Shown here: positions 34,675 to 43,250 of the stretch, piece after piece
Numbering within the stretch: the stretch's first letter is position 1
How the letters are laid out: every line of letters begins with the position of its first letter
From: Acinetobacter sp. UBA3106
GTDB lineage: Bacteria > Pseudomonadota > Gammaproteobacteria > Pseudomonadales > Moraxellaceae
Assembly (NCBI GenBank): GCA_002365595.1
Contig: DFAM01000014.1
Coordinates: forward strand, 1 to 46,784
Direction of reading: 5' to 3'
Length of the DNA: 46,784 bases
Program-made: the position numbers and the translations under genes
Notes under the pieces: model-generated
What the model was told of the DNA's origin: nothing
Databases searched by the model: none
The model's input: only the letters and a program-made list of their open reading frames with translations

Positions 34675-34889
34675 ATCTTTAAAAATAGTCAAAATAGTTG
34701 AATCAGCTGCTAAAGTGCTTGTTTAGTTCATTTATTTTGACTGTTTTTAACTACTTAAATAAATGAAATTTTCGATTCGCATTTTTTTTAAGAGCGCGTA
34801 TCATCTGCTTATACGAAGATAATACCTTTTTTATTCTTCGGCACTTTTTTAAAATTACTCATTTATTGCATTTAAAATTAGGGTTTTAT

Positions 34890-36335
34890 ATGTCACAGGC
34901 GAATGCCAGCGCTATGCTTAACTCAGCTAAATCAGATAATAAAGCAAATGAGTCAGGCCAACTCAAAGAGTTTCGTACCCCTCCGCATAACTTGGCAATT
35001 GAACAAGCGGTTCTTGCCGCGCTCATGACGGTAGCCGAATCTTTTGAGCAAGTCGGTGATGTATTAAGTGAAAATGATTTCTACGCAACCCGGCATAAAT
35101 ATATTTTCCGTGCTATCGAAAAACTCGCACAGGAAAACTCGCCTTATGATGCGGTTCTGGTCAATGACTGGCTGATTAAACAGAATCTGCTTGATGCTGT
35201 CGGCGGCGAAGAATATTTAATGCAATTGATGGCAGATTCGCCTTCCAGTTTTTATAACCTGGAAACCTATGGCAATAAAATTAAAGAGTTTTCAACTTTA
35301 CGCAGCATGATTAAAGTCAGCTCTGAAATTTTACAGAATGCCTATGACACCAAAGGTCGCAGTGTCAGTGAAATTCTAGATTTGGCTGAAACCAATATCT
35401 TTTCCATTGCTGAACAGCATAACAACAATGCCAAAGCACAAGGCCCGAAACCGATTAATGCCGTAGTCGCCGATGTTTTTGACAAGTTAAATGAACTTTC
35501 TCAAATGGAAGGCAACATTACCGGTTTAACTTCAGGCTTCGTGGAACTAGATAACAAAACTTCAGGCATGCAGGCCGGTGACTTGATTATTGTCGCGGCA
35601 CGTCCATCTATGGGTAAAACCACCTTCGCCATGAATCTGGTGGAAAGTGTGCTGTTTAACTGCGACTTGCCTGCCCTGGTTTTTTCTATGGAGATGCCAG
35701 CCGACTCGATTGCGATGCGTTTGATTTCTGCATACGGTAAAGTGCATCAGGGTCATTTGCGTGCAGGTAAACTGGACGGTGATGAATGGTCTAAAGTGAC
35801 TGGAACCATTTTACAGCTGCAAGAAAAAAACCTGTACATTGATGATTCTTCTGCCCTGCCTCCTACGGAATTACGCGCCCGTGCCCGTCGTATTGCCAAA
35901 CAGCATGGCGGAAAAATTGGCTGTATCATGGTCGACTATTTACAGCTGATGAAAGTACCCGGTATGGGTGATAACCGTGTCGGCGAGATCTCGGAAATTT
36001 CCCGCAGCTTGAAGGCACTAGCCAAAGAAATGCAGTGTCCGGTGATTGCCCTTTCACAGCTTAACCGCTCGCTGGAGAACCGTCCAAACAAGCGTCCGGT
36101 GATGTCCGACTTGCGTGAATCCGGTGCGATCGAGCAGGATGCCGATTTGATTATGTTTATTTACCGTGATGAGGTTTATAACAAGGAGTCCAAAGAAGCC
36201 GGTACTGCTGAAATTATTATCGGCAAGCAGCGTAATGGACCAATCGGTACTGTGCGTCTGGCCTTCGAAGGTCAATATACCCGCTTTAGTAATTTATCAC
36301 CTGAGTTCTATTCGCAGTATGATGATGAAGAATAA
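34890..36335 (+). CDS. dnaB: replicative DNA helicase
   Basis: Hexameric helicase that unwinds DNA at the fork. The 481-residue product has the N-terminal helical domain (TPPHNLAIEQAVLAALM) and the RecA-like ATPase domain with Walker A RPSMGKT (238-244), the Walker B region CIMVDYLQLM, and SQLNRSLENR. No intein. ATG at 34890 is preferred by family start; the ribosome site is weak (AGGG). Gene order after rplI is common in gammaproteobacteria. Confidence 0.98.
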   Translation: MSQANASAMLNSAKSDNKANESGQLKEFRTPPHNLAIEQAVLAALMTVAESFEQVGDVLSENDFYATRHKYIFRAIEKLAQENSPYDAVLVNDWLIKQNLLDAVGGEEYLMQLMADSPSSFYNLETYGNKIKEFSTLRSMIKVSSEILQNAYDTKGRSVSEILDLAETNIFSIAEQHNNNAKAQGPKPINAVVADVFDKLNELSQMEGNITGLTSGFVELDNKTSGMQAGDLIIVAARPSMGKTTFAMNLVESVLFNCDLPALVFSMEMPADSIAMRLISAYGKVHQGHLRAGKLDGDEWSKVTGTILQLQEKNLYIDDSSALPPTELRARARRIAKQHGGKIGCIMVDYLQLMKVPGMGDNRVGEISEISRSLKALAKEMQCPVIALSQLNRSLENRPNKRPVMSDLRESGAIEQDADLIMFIYRDEVYNKESKEAGTAEIIIGKQRNGPIGTVRLAFEGQYTRFSNLSPEFYSQYDDEE

Positions 36336-36339
36336 GACA

Positions 36340-36371
36340 TAAAAAAACGGGGCGCTGACCTCGTTTTTTGT
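36340..36371 (+). terminator. probable terminator of dnaB
   Basis: AAAAAAACG and CGTTTTTTG pair around a GC-rich loop that can partly pair itself (GG/CC), with a T run. Confidence 0.65.
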
Positions 36372-36634
36372 TATTTTTCTCATTCTATGACTTTAATTCA
36401 TCATTGTTGAATATTGCATAAATTTTTCCTGTTTAAAATTTGGTGAAAAATACACTTTAATTTAGTGTTTATTTCCAGTCAGAGGACTACAATATCACTC
36501 TCCATTTTGCTTACGTTCCTCATTTTTAGAACTGAGATCACCAAGCATATCTATAATATTCTTACGTAGCTTATAAGCAATTTGCGATAACAAATTGCTG
36601 TAATGTTTCATTGTAACCCCAAGGAGTAACTAGG

Positions 36635-37699
36635 GTGCGCCAAGCAACAGTTTATATTGATAGAGAAGCCCTTCAATATAATTTAAACCGTGTCAAACAA
36701 CTTGCACCAACTGCTCAAATTGTAAGTATGGTTAAGGCCAATGCTTATGGACATGGAGTCAAAGACTGTTTAGCAGCCTTAGGAGAAACGGATGCCTTTG
36801 GTGTCGCCTGCCTGGAAGAAGCTTTAGAAATACGTGAGCTTGGTTATCAGCAACCGATTACCCTGATTGAAGGCATTTTTTCTGAAGATGAAATGCAGGT
36901 TGTGGTAGAGAACAATATTGAATGTGTGGTACATCATCAGCAACAAGTAGACTGGTTACGTAGACATAAAGCCGCTTACATTGGTAAAAAATTAAAAGTT
37001 TGGGTTAAGCTGAATAGCGGTATGAACCGTCTTGGGTTTAAAGTACCCGAAATCATTGAAGTAATTAATTCATTAAAAGCTGAAGGTTTTACTTGTGTAC
37101 TTGCCATGCACTTTGCCAATGCAGATGCCGATCATCCTTTAAATGAACAACAAAAAAATCAGTTCCTGCAAGTCAAAGAGGCTTGTGCACCTGTAATGGG
37201 TTCTTGCTGTAATTCGGCTGCCATTTATAAATGGCCTGAATTACATTTTGATTTCGTTCGTCCAGGAATCATGCTGTATGGTGCATCACCGTTTGCAGAT
37301 CGATCAGTACATGATTTGGACCTGAAACCAGTCATGACCTTTAGTGCGGAAATTATTGCGCTTAACCATATTCAGGCGGGTGAACATGTCGGTTATGGTT
37401 CAACCTTTACCTCTGACCAGGAAATGGACCTGGCCATTGTTTCCATTGGTTATGGTGATGGCTACCCTCGCGCTTTCCCTAAACAGAACTATGTCGCAAT
37501 TCATGGTCAAGCAACCCGTGTTATTGGCCGCGTTGCGATGGATATGATTGCCATTGATGTAACCGGTATGGATGCACCATTGGGGACTGAAGTCGAACTG
37601 TGGGGTAAAAACCGTCTGGTTGATGATGTTGCTGAAGCTAATGGCACCATTGGTTATGAACTGCTATGTCGCTTAAGTGCACGTCCGCTAAGAAAATAA
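36635..37699 (+). CDS. alr: alanine racemase
   Basis: PLP enzyme making D-alanine for peptidoglycan. 354 residues, normal length. Lys34 in MVKANAYGHG is the PLP-binding lysine and Tyr254 in HVGYGSTF is the second catalytic base. The GTG at 36635 is preceded by AAGGAG nine bases upstream, so the non-ATG start is well supported. The 299 bases upstream hold only the dnaB terminator and presumably the promoter. Single gene with its own terminator. Confidence 0.98.
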   Translation: MRQATVYIDREALQYNLNRVKQLAPTAQIVSMVKANAYGHGVKDCLAALGETDAFGVACLEEALEIRELGYQQPITLIEGIFSEDEMQVVVENNIECVVHHQQQVDWLRRHKAAYIGKKLKVWVKLNSGMNRLGFKVPEIIEVINSLKAEGFTCVLAMHFANADADHPLNEQQKNQFLQVKEACAPVMGSCCNSAAIYKWPELHFDFVRPGIMLYGASPFADRSVHDLDLKPVMTFSAEIIALNHIQAGEHVGYGSTFTSDQEMDLAIVSIGYGDGYPRAFPKQNYVAIHGQATRVIGRVAMDMIAIDVTGMDAPLGTEVELWGKNRLVDDVAEANGTIGYELLCRLSARPLRK

Positions 37700-37714
37700 T
37701 ATTTAAAAGCCAAT

Positions 37715-37746
37715 AAAAAACCCAAGTTTCTACTTGGGTTTTTTAT
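37715..37746. terminator. bidirectional terminator between alr and the Anbu operon
   Basis: AAAAAACCCAAG and CTTGGGTTTTTT with a TTTCTA loop. It serves alr on the plus strand and the Anbu operon on the minus strand. Confidence 0.95.
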
Positions 37747-37765
37747 TTAATTTTATAAGCGCTTA

Positions 37766-38506
37766 TTAATCAAGGTAATCATCCGTCGGGATAGGTAATT
37801 CCTGCAAGCCACGGCGCAAAGTATCTGACCACTGTTTACTGAGTTTCCAGAAATATGGATCTTCTTCATAAATCCGTTTGCCATTCGGAATATGTAAAGA
37901 ATCTTTTTTGTACACCACCGTATCGAGTGGCATACCCACAGAAACATTAGAACGTAAGGTGGAATCAAAAGAAATTAAACAACAACGTACAGCTTCATCT
38001 AAAGGCATTTCATAAATTAAGGCACGGTCAAGTATCGGCTTGCCATATTTACTTTCGCCAATCTGAAAATAAGGCGTATCTTCTGTTGCACAAATAAAAT
38101 TACCTTGCGGATAAATATTATACAGCTGCATTTCTGAGCCTTGAATTTGCCCGCCCAGCAAAATGCTACAGTAAAAATTACTTTGTTCATGCGTGTGAGC
38201 ATCTTCAACCACATCGGCAATCACTTTTTTCAGGGTATGCCCCACCAGTTCCGCCATTTCAAACATAGTATTAACACTATATAAGTTCGGTTCCTGTTTA
38301 AGTTCCAGATGATTGTTTAAATGACCAATCACGGCTTGGGTTGTGGCTAAATTCCCCGATGTCTGGATCGTTAAAAATCGTTCCCCTTCTATACCAAAAA
38401 TATAGAGCTTACGAAATACCGATATGTGATCAACCCCTGCATTGGTACGGGTATCACTTACAAAAACCAGACCGTCTTTTAACCGTAGCGCACAACAATA
38501 AGTCAT
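37766..38506 (-). CDS. Anbu, proteasome-related peptidase
   Basis: Ancestral beta-subunit-type member of the proteasome/HslV family. The 246-residue protein starts MTYCCALRLKDGLVFVSDTR: removal of Met would expose Thr2 as the N-terminal nucleophile, followed by the family SDTR segment and a typical SGNLATTQAV strand-helix. Anbu assembles into ring or open-helical forms in other bacteria; its natural substrate is unknown. It is last in a four-gene operon with transglutaminase-like, alpha-E and ATP-grasp proteins, an association known for Anbu. Confidence 0.93.
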   Translation of the reverse strand: MTYCCALRLKDGLVFVSDTRTNAGVDHISVFRKLYIFGIEGERFLTIQTSGNLATTQAVIGHLNNHLELKQEPNLYSVNTMFEMAELVGHTLKKVIADVVEDAHTHEQSNFYCSILLGGQIQGSEMQLYNIYPQGNFICATEDTPYFQIGESKYGKPILDRALIYEMPLDEAVRCCLISFDSTLRSNVSVGMPLDTVVYKKDSLHIPNGKRIYEEDPYFWKLSKQWSDTLRRGLQELPIPTDDYLD

Positions 38507-38532
38507 GAGAAACTCCTTATGACTTTAAATTT

Positions 38533-39312
38533 TCAGCAAGCGAGCACTTGAACGATAGAGTGCATGGATTCAGTTCCCCCGCGCTCCCGTATGCCTCGCA
38601 CTGGCGCAACATCCCAGTAATCCCGACCAATGGCAACATAAATATGTGCATTCGGGGTAAATAACTGGTTGCTGGTATCAAAACAATACCACGTATTTTC
38701 AAAAAAAACCTCTGCCCAAGCGTGACTGGCCAGATGAGAAGTATCAGGTACAAACAAGTAACCTGATACATAACGGGCCGGCAAGCCCAAATGTTTACAC
38801 ATCGCAATAAAGACATGACTATGATCCTGACACACCCCTTTTTGGCATTGAAAAGCGTCAATTGCCGAAGTGTGCACCGAAGTACGGTCAGGCGTATAAG
38901 GAATATAATTGAGTATTGCTTCAGAAAGCACCATCAAGTTAGCCCGGTTGATCCGGGGCACATAGCATTCGGCAAAACTTTTCATGGCTGCATTGCACAG
39001 CGTGCTTGTTGTAGGCTGCAAAAATATTTGCGGATTGATGTCAATATTTACCCCGAATTGCGTATCCGGGTTAATTTCGACAATACCTTGCGCCATGATA
39101 GACATATGTTGATAGGGTTGTCGCTGTGAACTGGTAATCCAGATGTTATTAAAGGCGTCGTTTTTTATTTCTTTTTGCCCCGGCACACTCACATCCCAGC
39201 AATAAACCTGCTGATGCGCATTGCTGCTTGGCATCATTTTAATGTACTGAATACTGTTGCAGGCCTGATCACTATATTGATAATGCGTTTGGTGATTGAT
39301 CATCAACTTCAT
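38533..39312 (-). CDS. transglutaminase-like cysteine peptidase family protein
   Basis: 259-residue protein with the transglutaminase-like triad Cys161 (GVCQDHSH), His197 (ASHAWAEV) and Asp212 (WYCFDTSNQ). An N-terminal beta domain (HQTHYQYSDQACNSIQYI) is typical of the bacterial group linked to ATP-grasp and alpha-E proteins. It may cleave or transfer a peptide or isopeptide bond. Its ATG overlaps the alpha-E stop (ATGA at 39312-39309), and 26 bases separate it from Anbu. Confidence 0.93.
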   Translation of the reverse strand: MKLMINHQTHYQYSDQACNSIQYIKMMPSSNAHQQVYCWDVSVPGQKEIKNDAFNNIWITSSQRQPYQHMSIMAQGIVEINPDTQFGVNIDINPQIFLQPTTSTLCNAAMKSFAECYVPRINRANLMVLSEAILNYIPYTPDRTSVHTSAIDAFQCQKGVCQDHSHVFIAMCKHLGLPARYVSGYLFVPDTSHLASHAWAEVFFENTWYCFDTSNQLFTPNAHIYVAIGRDYWDVAPVRGIRERGGTESMHSIVQVLAC

Positions 39313-39911
39313 ATATCTACCTCAAACAGGTTTTGAATATGATCACTAAAGTGATAAAAATTCTTACTATCCGGGTTTAATTTAAGTTTCTGCCAGGCAC
39401 GATCCAGCCTGTCCCAGCCAATCTGTGCCAATAAATCAACAATTTTATCAAGATTTTCCAAAGTTATGCTCTGGTCTTGTTTTAAACGAATTTGCCGGTC
39501 TAGCTGCTCAATATTTTGTCCCAAATTAAAAAACAGAAACACATCTTCAGATTCAGCTTCTATAACATCGTGGCAATCTGCTGCAACATCACAGATATAA
39601 GTCGCATTGGCATTGGCATTTTTAATCAGCTGATTCAATTCGGCGTAGGCTTTTGCTGTCAATACCCCGCGCAAGTCCTGAATATTATCTTTGGCATATT
39701 GAAATTGTTGATGAAAAGATGAAGGCTGTTCAGCATCGAGTAATAATGAATTAAGTGAACTTGCATCAAAAGCAGGCAAGCAAAAAGCATGGGCGTATTG
39801 CAACGCTTCTTCATTCTCCAGAAACGGAAATTGGCCACATGCATATTGAATCCGGGTTAAATATCGACCTAACCAAAAAATATGCTGAGCATTGCTATTT
39901 AATAAAATCAT
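39309..39911 (-). CDS. alpha-E domain protein, short form
   Basis: 200-residue helical protein; the N-terminus (LLNSNAQHIFWLGRYLTRIQ) is the hallmark of the alpha-E (DUF403) family, whose typical members are about 310 residues, so this one is reduced. Function unknown; the family always neighbours ATP-grasp and transglutaminase-like genes and is thought to work with them in making or handling a peptide. The reading frame is intact between its neighbours, so the short length looks genuine. Confidence 0.85.
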   Translation of the reverse strand: MILLNSNAQHIFWLGRYLTRIQYACGQFPFLENEEALQYAHAFCLPAFDASSLNSLLLDAEQPSSFHQQFQYAKDNIQDLRGVLTAKAYAELNQLIKNANANATYICDVAADCHDVIEAESEDVFLFFNLGQNIEQLDRQIRLKQDQSITLENLDKIVDLLAQIGWDRLDRAWQKLKLNPDSKNFYHFSDHIQNLFEVDI

Positions 39912-39935
39912 AATTTCCTTCCCAGGGTTAGAGGT

Positions 39936-41498
39936 TTATGAATGCAGGTTATCGATAACCCAGGTATCTTTAACGCCACCACCTTGTGAAGAATTTACCA
40001 CTAGTGACCCTGCCTGCATCGCCACCCGGGTTAAGCCACCCGGTACGATTTCTGTTCTGTAGGGCGAACTGAGTACAAAAGGCCTTAAATCGATATGTCG
40101 CTCTGCCACCCCAAAATCATTCAAAGTCGGGCAAACCGATAAATCGAGTGTTGGCTGTGCAATATACAAATGCGGTGCCGCAATAATTTTGTCTCTAAAA
40201 GATTCAATCTGGCTAGCCGATGCATGCGGACCAATTAACATGCCATAACCGCCCGAGCCTTGGGCTTCTTTCACCACCAATTGTTCCAGATTGGATAAGA
40301 CATACTCCAGATCTTCACTTTCCCGGCATAAATAAGTCGGTACATTTTTTAAAATAGCCTGCTCACCCAAATAAAAATGAATCATTTTATCGACATATGG
40401 ATAAATCGATTTATCATCTGCTACACCGGTACCTGGTGCATTGGCAATCACCACATTGTGGTTTAAATACGCCGACATTAGGCCGGGAACGCCCAATGTA
40501 CTCTCCGGTTTAAAGCATAAAGGATCGAGATAGTCGTCATCGACTCTTCGATAAACTACATCAACCTGCTGCCTGCCACGAATCGTTTTGACATAAACCT
40601 TGTCGTTTTCTACAAAAAGATCACGTGATGTCACTAAAGGCACATCCATTTCCCTTGCCAGAAAAGAGTGTTCATAATATGCGCTGTTATAACGACCTGG
40701 CGTCAGGACAACGATAAAAGGATTGTCTACATAGGCATTTTCAGCCAGGATTTCTTTGAGTAACTGAGGATATTGCTCAATAGCCAGCACATTATTTTGC
40801 TGGAAAAGTTGTGGCATTAACTGTTGGCTAATCTTTCGGCTTTCCAGCATATAAGACACGCCAGATGGGGTTCTTAAATTATCCTCTAGCACATAAAATT
40901 CACCATGACGGTCACGGATAATATCGATACCGCTGATTTGACTGTAAATTTTTCCTTTTAGATCATGAGCATACATATGTGGTTGATAAGCTTCATGCGC
41001 CATCACCTGCAACTCCGGCACTATATTGGCTTTTAAAATATCCTGTTGATGATAAATATCATGTAAAAATAAATTCAGTGCGCGCACCCTTTGTGCACAG
41101 CCTAGCGAGACTTTGTTCCATTGTTTTTTTTCAATTACACGCGGAATCAAATCATAGGGAATGGTTCTTTCAATTCCTTCCGATTCGCCATATACAGTAA
41201 ACGTAATGCCCTCATATAAAAAATGTTCTTTAGCCGCCTGATTCAGTTGCTTTAGTTCTTCCAGAGTATGCTGCGACAACCAGTGTTCGATTTTTTGGCA
41301 GGTTTCCCCCGACATGTTTCGGTCATCAACTAACTCATTAAAAAAATGTGATTTAAATTGTTGAAATAATGCATTTACCTTATTCTGTGGCTTTACCTGA
41401 GTTACTGTAGTCACGCTGTGTTCGGTCCCTATATTATTACTGTTCGCAAAATTTTCTAATGAAGCAATCGAATTTGTATCTTGATTCTCTTTAAGCAT
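39936..41498 (-). CDS. circularly permuted ATP-grasp protein
   Basis: 520-residue member of the circularly permuted type-2 ATP-grasp (DUF404/407) group, predicted to join a carboxylate to an amine using ATP, probably a peptide-bond-forming ligase. Seen: GIDIIRDRHGEFYVLEDNLR (metal- and ATP-binding Glu/Asn), RTPSGVSYMLESR, VVKEAQGSGGYGMLIGP (ATP lysine and glycine loop), LDLSVCPTL and HIDLRPFVL. The first ~40 residues are extra and Asn/Thr rich. GAGG lies upstream of the ATG. First gene of the Anbu operon; divergent from a WYL regulator. Confidence 0.93.
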   Translation of the reverse strand: MLKENQDTNSIASLENFANSNNIGTEHSVTTVTQVKPQNKVNALFQQFKSHFFNELVDDRNMSGETCQKIEHWLSQHTLEELKQLNQAAKEHFLYEGITFTVYGESEGIERTIPYDLIPRVIEKKQWNKVSLGCAQRVRALNLFLHDIYHQQDILKANIVPELQVMAHEAYQPHMYAHDLKGKIYSQISGIDIIRDRHGEFYVLEDNLRTPSGVSYMLESRKISQQLMPQLFQQNNVLAIEQYPQLLKEILAENAYVDNPFIVVLTPGRYNSAYYEHSFLAREMDVPLVTSRDLFVENDKVYVKTIRGRQQVDVVYRRVDDDYLDPLCFKPESTLGVPGLMSAYLNHNVVIANAPGTGVADDKSIYPYVDKMIHFYLGEQAILKNVPTYLCRESEDLEYVLSNLEQLVVKEAQGSGGYGMLIGPHASASQIESFRDKIIAAPHLYIAQPTLDLSVCPTLNDFGVAERHIDLRPFVLSSPYRTEIVPGGLTRVAMQAGSLVVNSSQGGGVKDTWVIDNLHS

Positions 41499-41729
41499 AC
41501 AAACCTCATTTTTTTATCTATTGTAAATAAAAGTTAGCAACAAACATGCCAATCTCTCCTTATGTGATTGTTCTATGCTTGTTATGTTTATTCATAAGTA
41601 TTTTTGTATGAAGATGAAACAAAATATGTGGCGTATCAGGCGGCAATACTTGCGAAAAAATTCAGTTTTTTTATTGTGTTCCTTATTTAATGGATATATA
41701 AACAACCTAATCGATCTTTAATTTTAGTT
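41499..41729. promoter_or_regulatory. divergent promoter region, Anbu operon and WYL regulator
   Basis: 231 bases between divergent starts. It is AT-rich; I see no strong palindrome that I can call an operator. It must hold the promoter of the four-gene operon and that of the regulator, so the regulator's binding site is likely here (inference). Confidence 0.5.
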
Positions 41730-42731
41730 ATGTCTTCACAAGAAAAAGAAACTTCCAATAGCCTGTATCGTCAGTGGCAAATTTTATCTCGTCTTTCTAC
41801 CGGGAAATGGATGGGCACCCGTGAATTACAGGAAATTTTGCAACGTGAAGGTATTGATATCAGCTTGCGTACCATTCAACGTGATCTAAATCAGATCTCG
41901 TTACGTTTTCCGATTGAAAGCAGTAAAACTGTACCTCAAGGCTGGCGTTGGCGTTCCGATGCACCGCTTCAAAGTTTGCCGCATATGACCAGCTCGCAAG
42001 CAGTCACCTTTATGATGGTCGAAGAGCACTTAAAACACCTGTTACCGCCTAGCCTGATTGAAGAGATGAATCCCTGGTTCGATCTGGCACGTCGCAGCTT
42101 GTCGACCCAGAACAATGTACGGCAATGGATTAACCGCGTGCGTATTGTCCCGGCGACTCAACCGCTGATTCCTCCTGTAGTGGATAAACTGGCGCAGCAA
42201 TCCATTTATGAAGGCTTGTTACAAGACAAGCAGCTTGAATGTGTTTATCAGGGCCGTAGCCATTCAGGAGAAGAAAAAACCTATATTTTGAATCCCTTAG
42301 CATTGGTACAAAAAGGGGCAATTATTTATTTAATCTGTACCCGCCATGATAAAACCGACATTCAGACCTTTGCCCTGCATCGTTTTAGATCGGCAATTGT
42401 GCTAAATTCGCGCGCGATGCACCCGGTTAACTTCGATATTGATGCCTATATTGAATCCGGTGCCTTAGGCTTTAGAGTTGACTATACCAAGCCGACCGAA
42501 AATGTGGCATTAAAACTTACTATGACTGAAGATGATGCACATTATTTTGATGAAAGCCAGCTCAGCAAGGACCAGACGATTGAAAAACTGGATAATGGTT
42601 TAGCGCAAATTAGCGCAACCGTACCTTTTACTTCACAACTGGTCTGGTGGTTAAGAGGATTCGGCAACAAGATTCAGCATATTGAGCCGATTGAAGTTTT
42701 TAATGCTGTTCGTGAAATTGCTGATGAATAA
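41730..42731 (+). CDS. WYL-domain transcriptional regulator
   Basis: 333-residue regulator. A winged helix-turn-helix occupies about residues 12-70 (STGKWMGTRELQEILQRE, ISLRTIQRDLNQIS). A WYL ligand-sensing domain follows at about 155-235 (LQDKQLECVYQGR, KTYILNPLALVQKGAIIYLI, FALHRFRSA) and a C-terminal WCX-like part ends LVWWLRGFGNKIQHIEPIEV. WYL regulators often respond to nucleic acid or nucleotide ligands. Its divergent position makes it the candidate controller of the Anbu operon. Confidence 0.92.
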   Translation: MSSQEKETSNSLYRQWQILSRLSTGKWMGTRELQEILQREGIDISLRTIQRDLNQISLRFPIESSKTVPQGWRWRSDAPLQSLPHMTSSQAVTFMMVEEHLKHLLPPSLIEEMNPWFDLARRSLSTQNNVRQWINRVRIVPATQPLIPPVVDKLAQQSIYEGLLQDKQLECVYQGRSHSGEEKTYILNPLALVQKGAIIYLICTRHDKTDIQTFALHRFRSAIVLNSRAMHPVNFDIDAYIESGALGFRVDYTKPTENVALKLTMTEDDAHYFDESQLSKDQTIEKLDNGLAQISATVPFTSQLVWWLRGFGNKIQHIEPIEVFNAVREIADE

Positions 42732-43250
42732 AATCATTTGCCTACAGCATAAAAAAAGTCCCAATCTTTGGGACTATAGAATATTTCTGCTTGGATCTAT
42801 TATTAGTATTGTGTTGTAGGTTTCCAGAACATCCAGCTTTATTGTGTCAACCCCAAATAAAGCTTGATGACGATTGAATTTACATATGGAGAAAAGCATA
42901 TCGCGCTTTAGCACGCCAGGTCTCCGCTATTATATCGAATGGATTTCATGGTCATATCATTTAACCTCTGTGGCTAAGTTAAAATCAATGTAATCCACAA
43001 TCGCAGCTTTGAGAAATCATAAGATCAGCAGTGTTAAGCTGATTATTGATTAAGCATTTATTCTGAATTTCTATTTCCCTGTATTGATATATCACCTATA
43101 TATCACTCACCTGTAGTATTCCATCGAATTTTCATTCAATTCCAGAATGCCTGTACTCAAACTTACCGCCTAAGATTTACCCTGATTCACTCTTCGCGGT
43201 TTTACAAATCAGAACTTGTGCAGTGTATATAAAATAGGCAGATTCATGGT
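42732..43250. other. intergenic region, no gene supported
   Basis: About 520 bases. The left end holds the AGTCCCAA/TTGGGACT hairpin described separately. A TATATCACCTATATATCAC stretch near 43086-43110 is a short direct repeat (TATATCACctaTATATCAC). No open frame with coding character was found. Confidence 0.5.
42750..42775 (-). terminator. Rho-independent terminator, minus-strand orientation
   Basis: AGTCCCAA-AGA-TTGGGACT on the minus strand is followed by seven T; on the plus strand the hairpin is followed by ATAGAAT, which is a weak end. It lies 18 bases after the WYL gene stop, so it may serve as that gene's terminator, but its T run favours the opposite direction. Confidence 0.7.

Noticed and set aside
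42901..43020. Minus-strand string AAIVDYIDFN that recalls the end of IS3-type transposases
   Set aside because: It is only ten residues before a stop, the following residues do not fit, and no terminal inverted repeats are seen.
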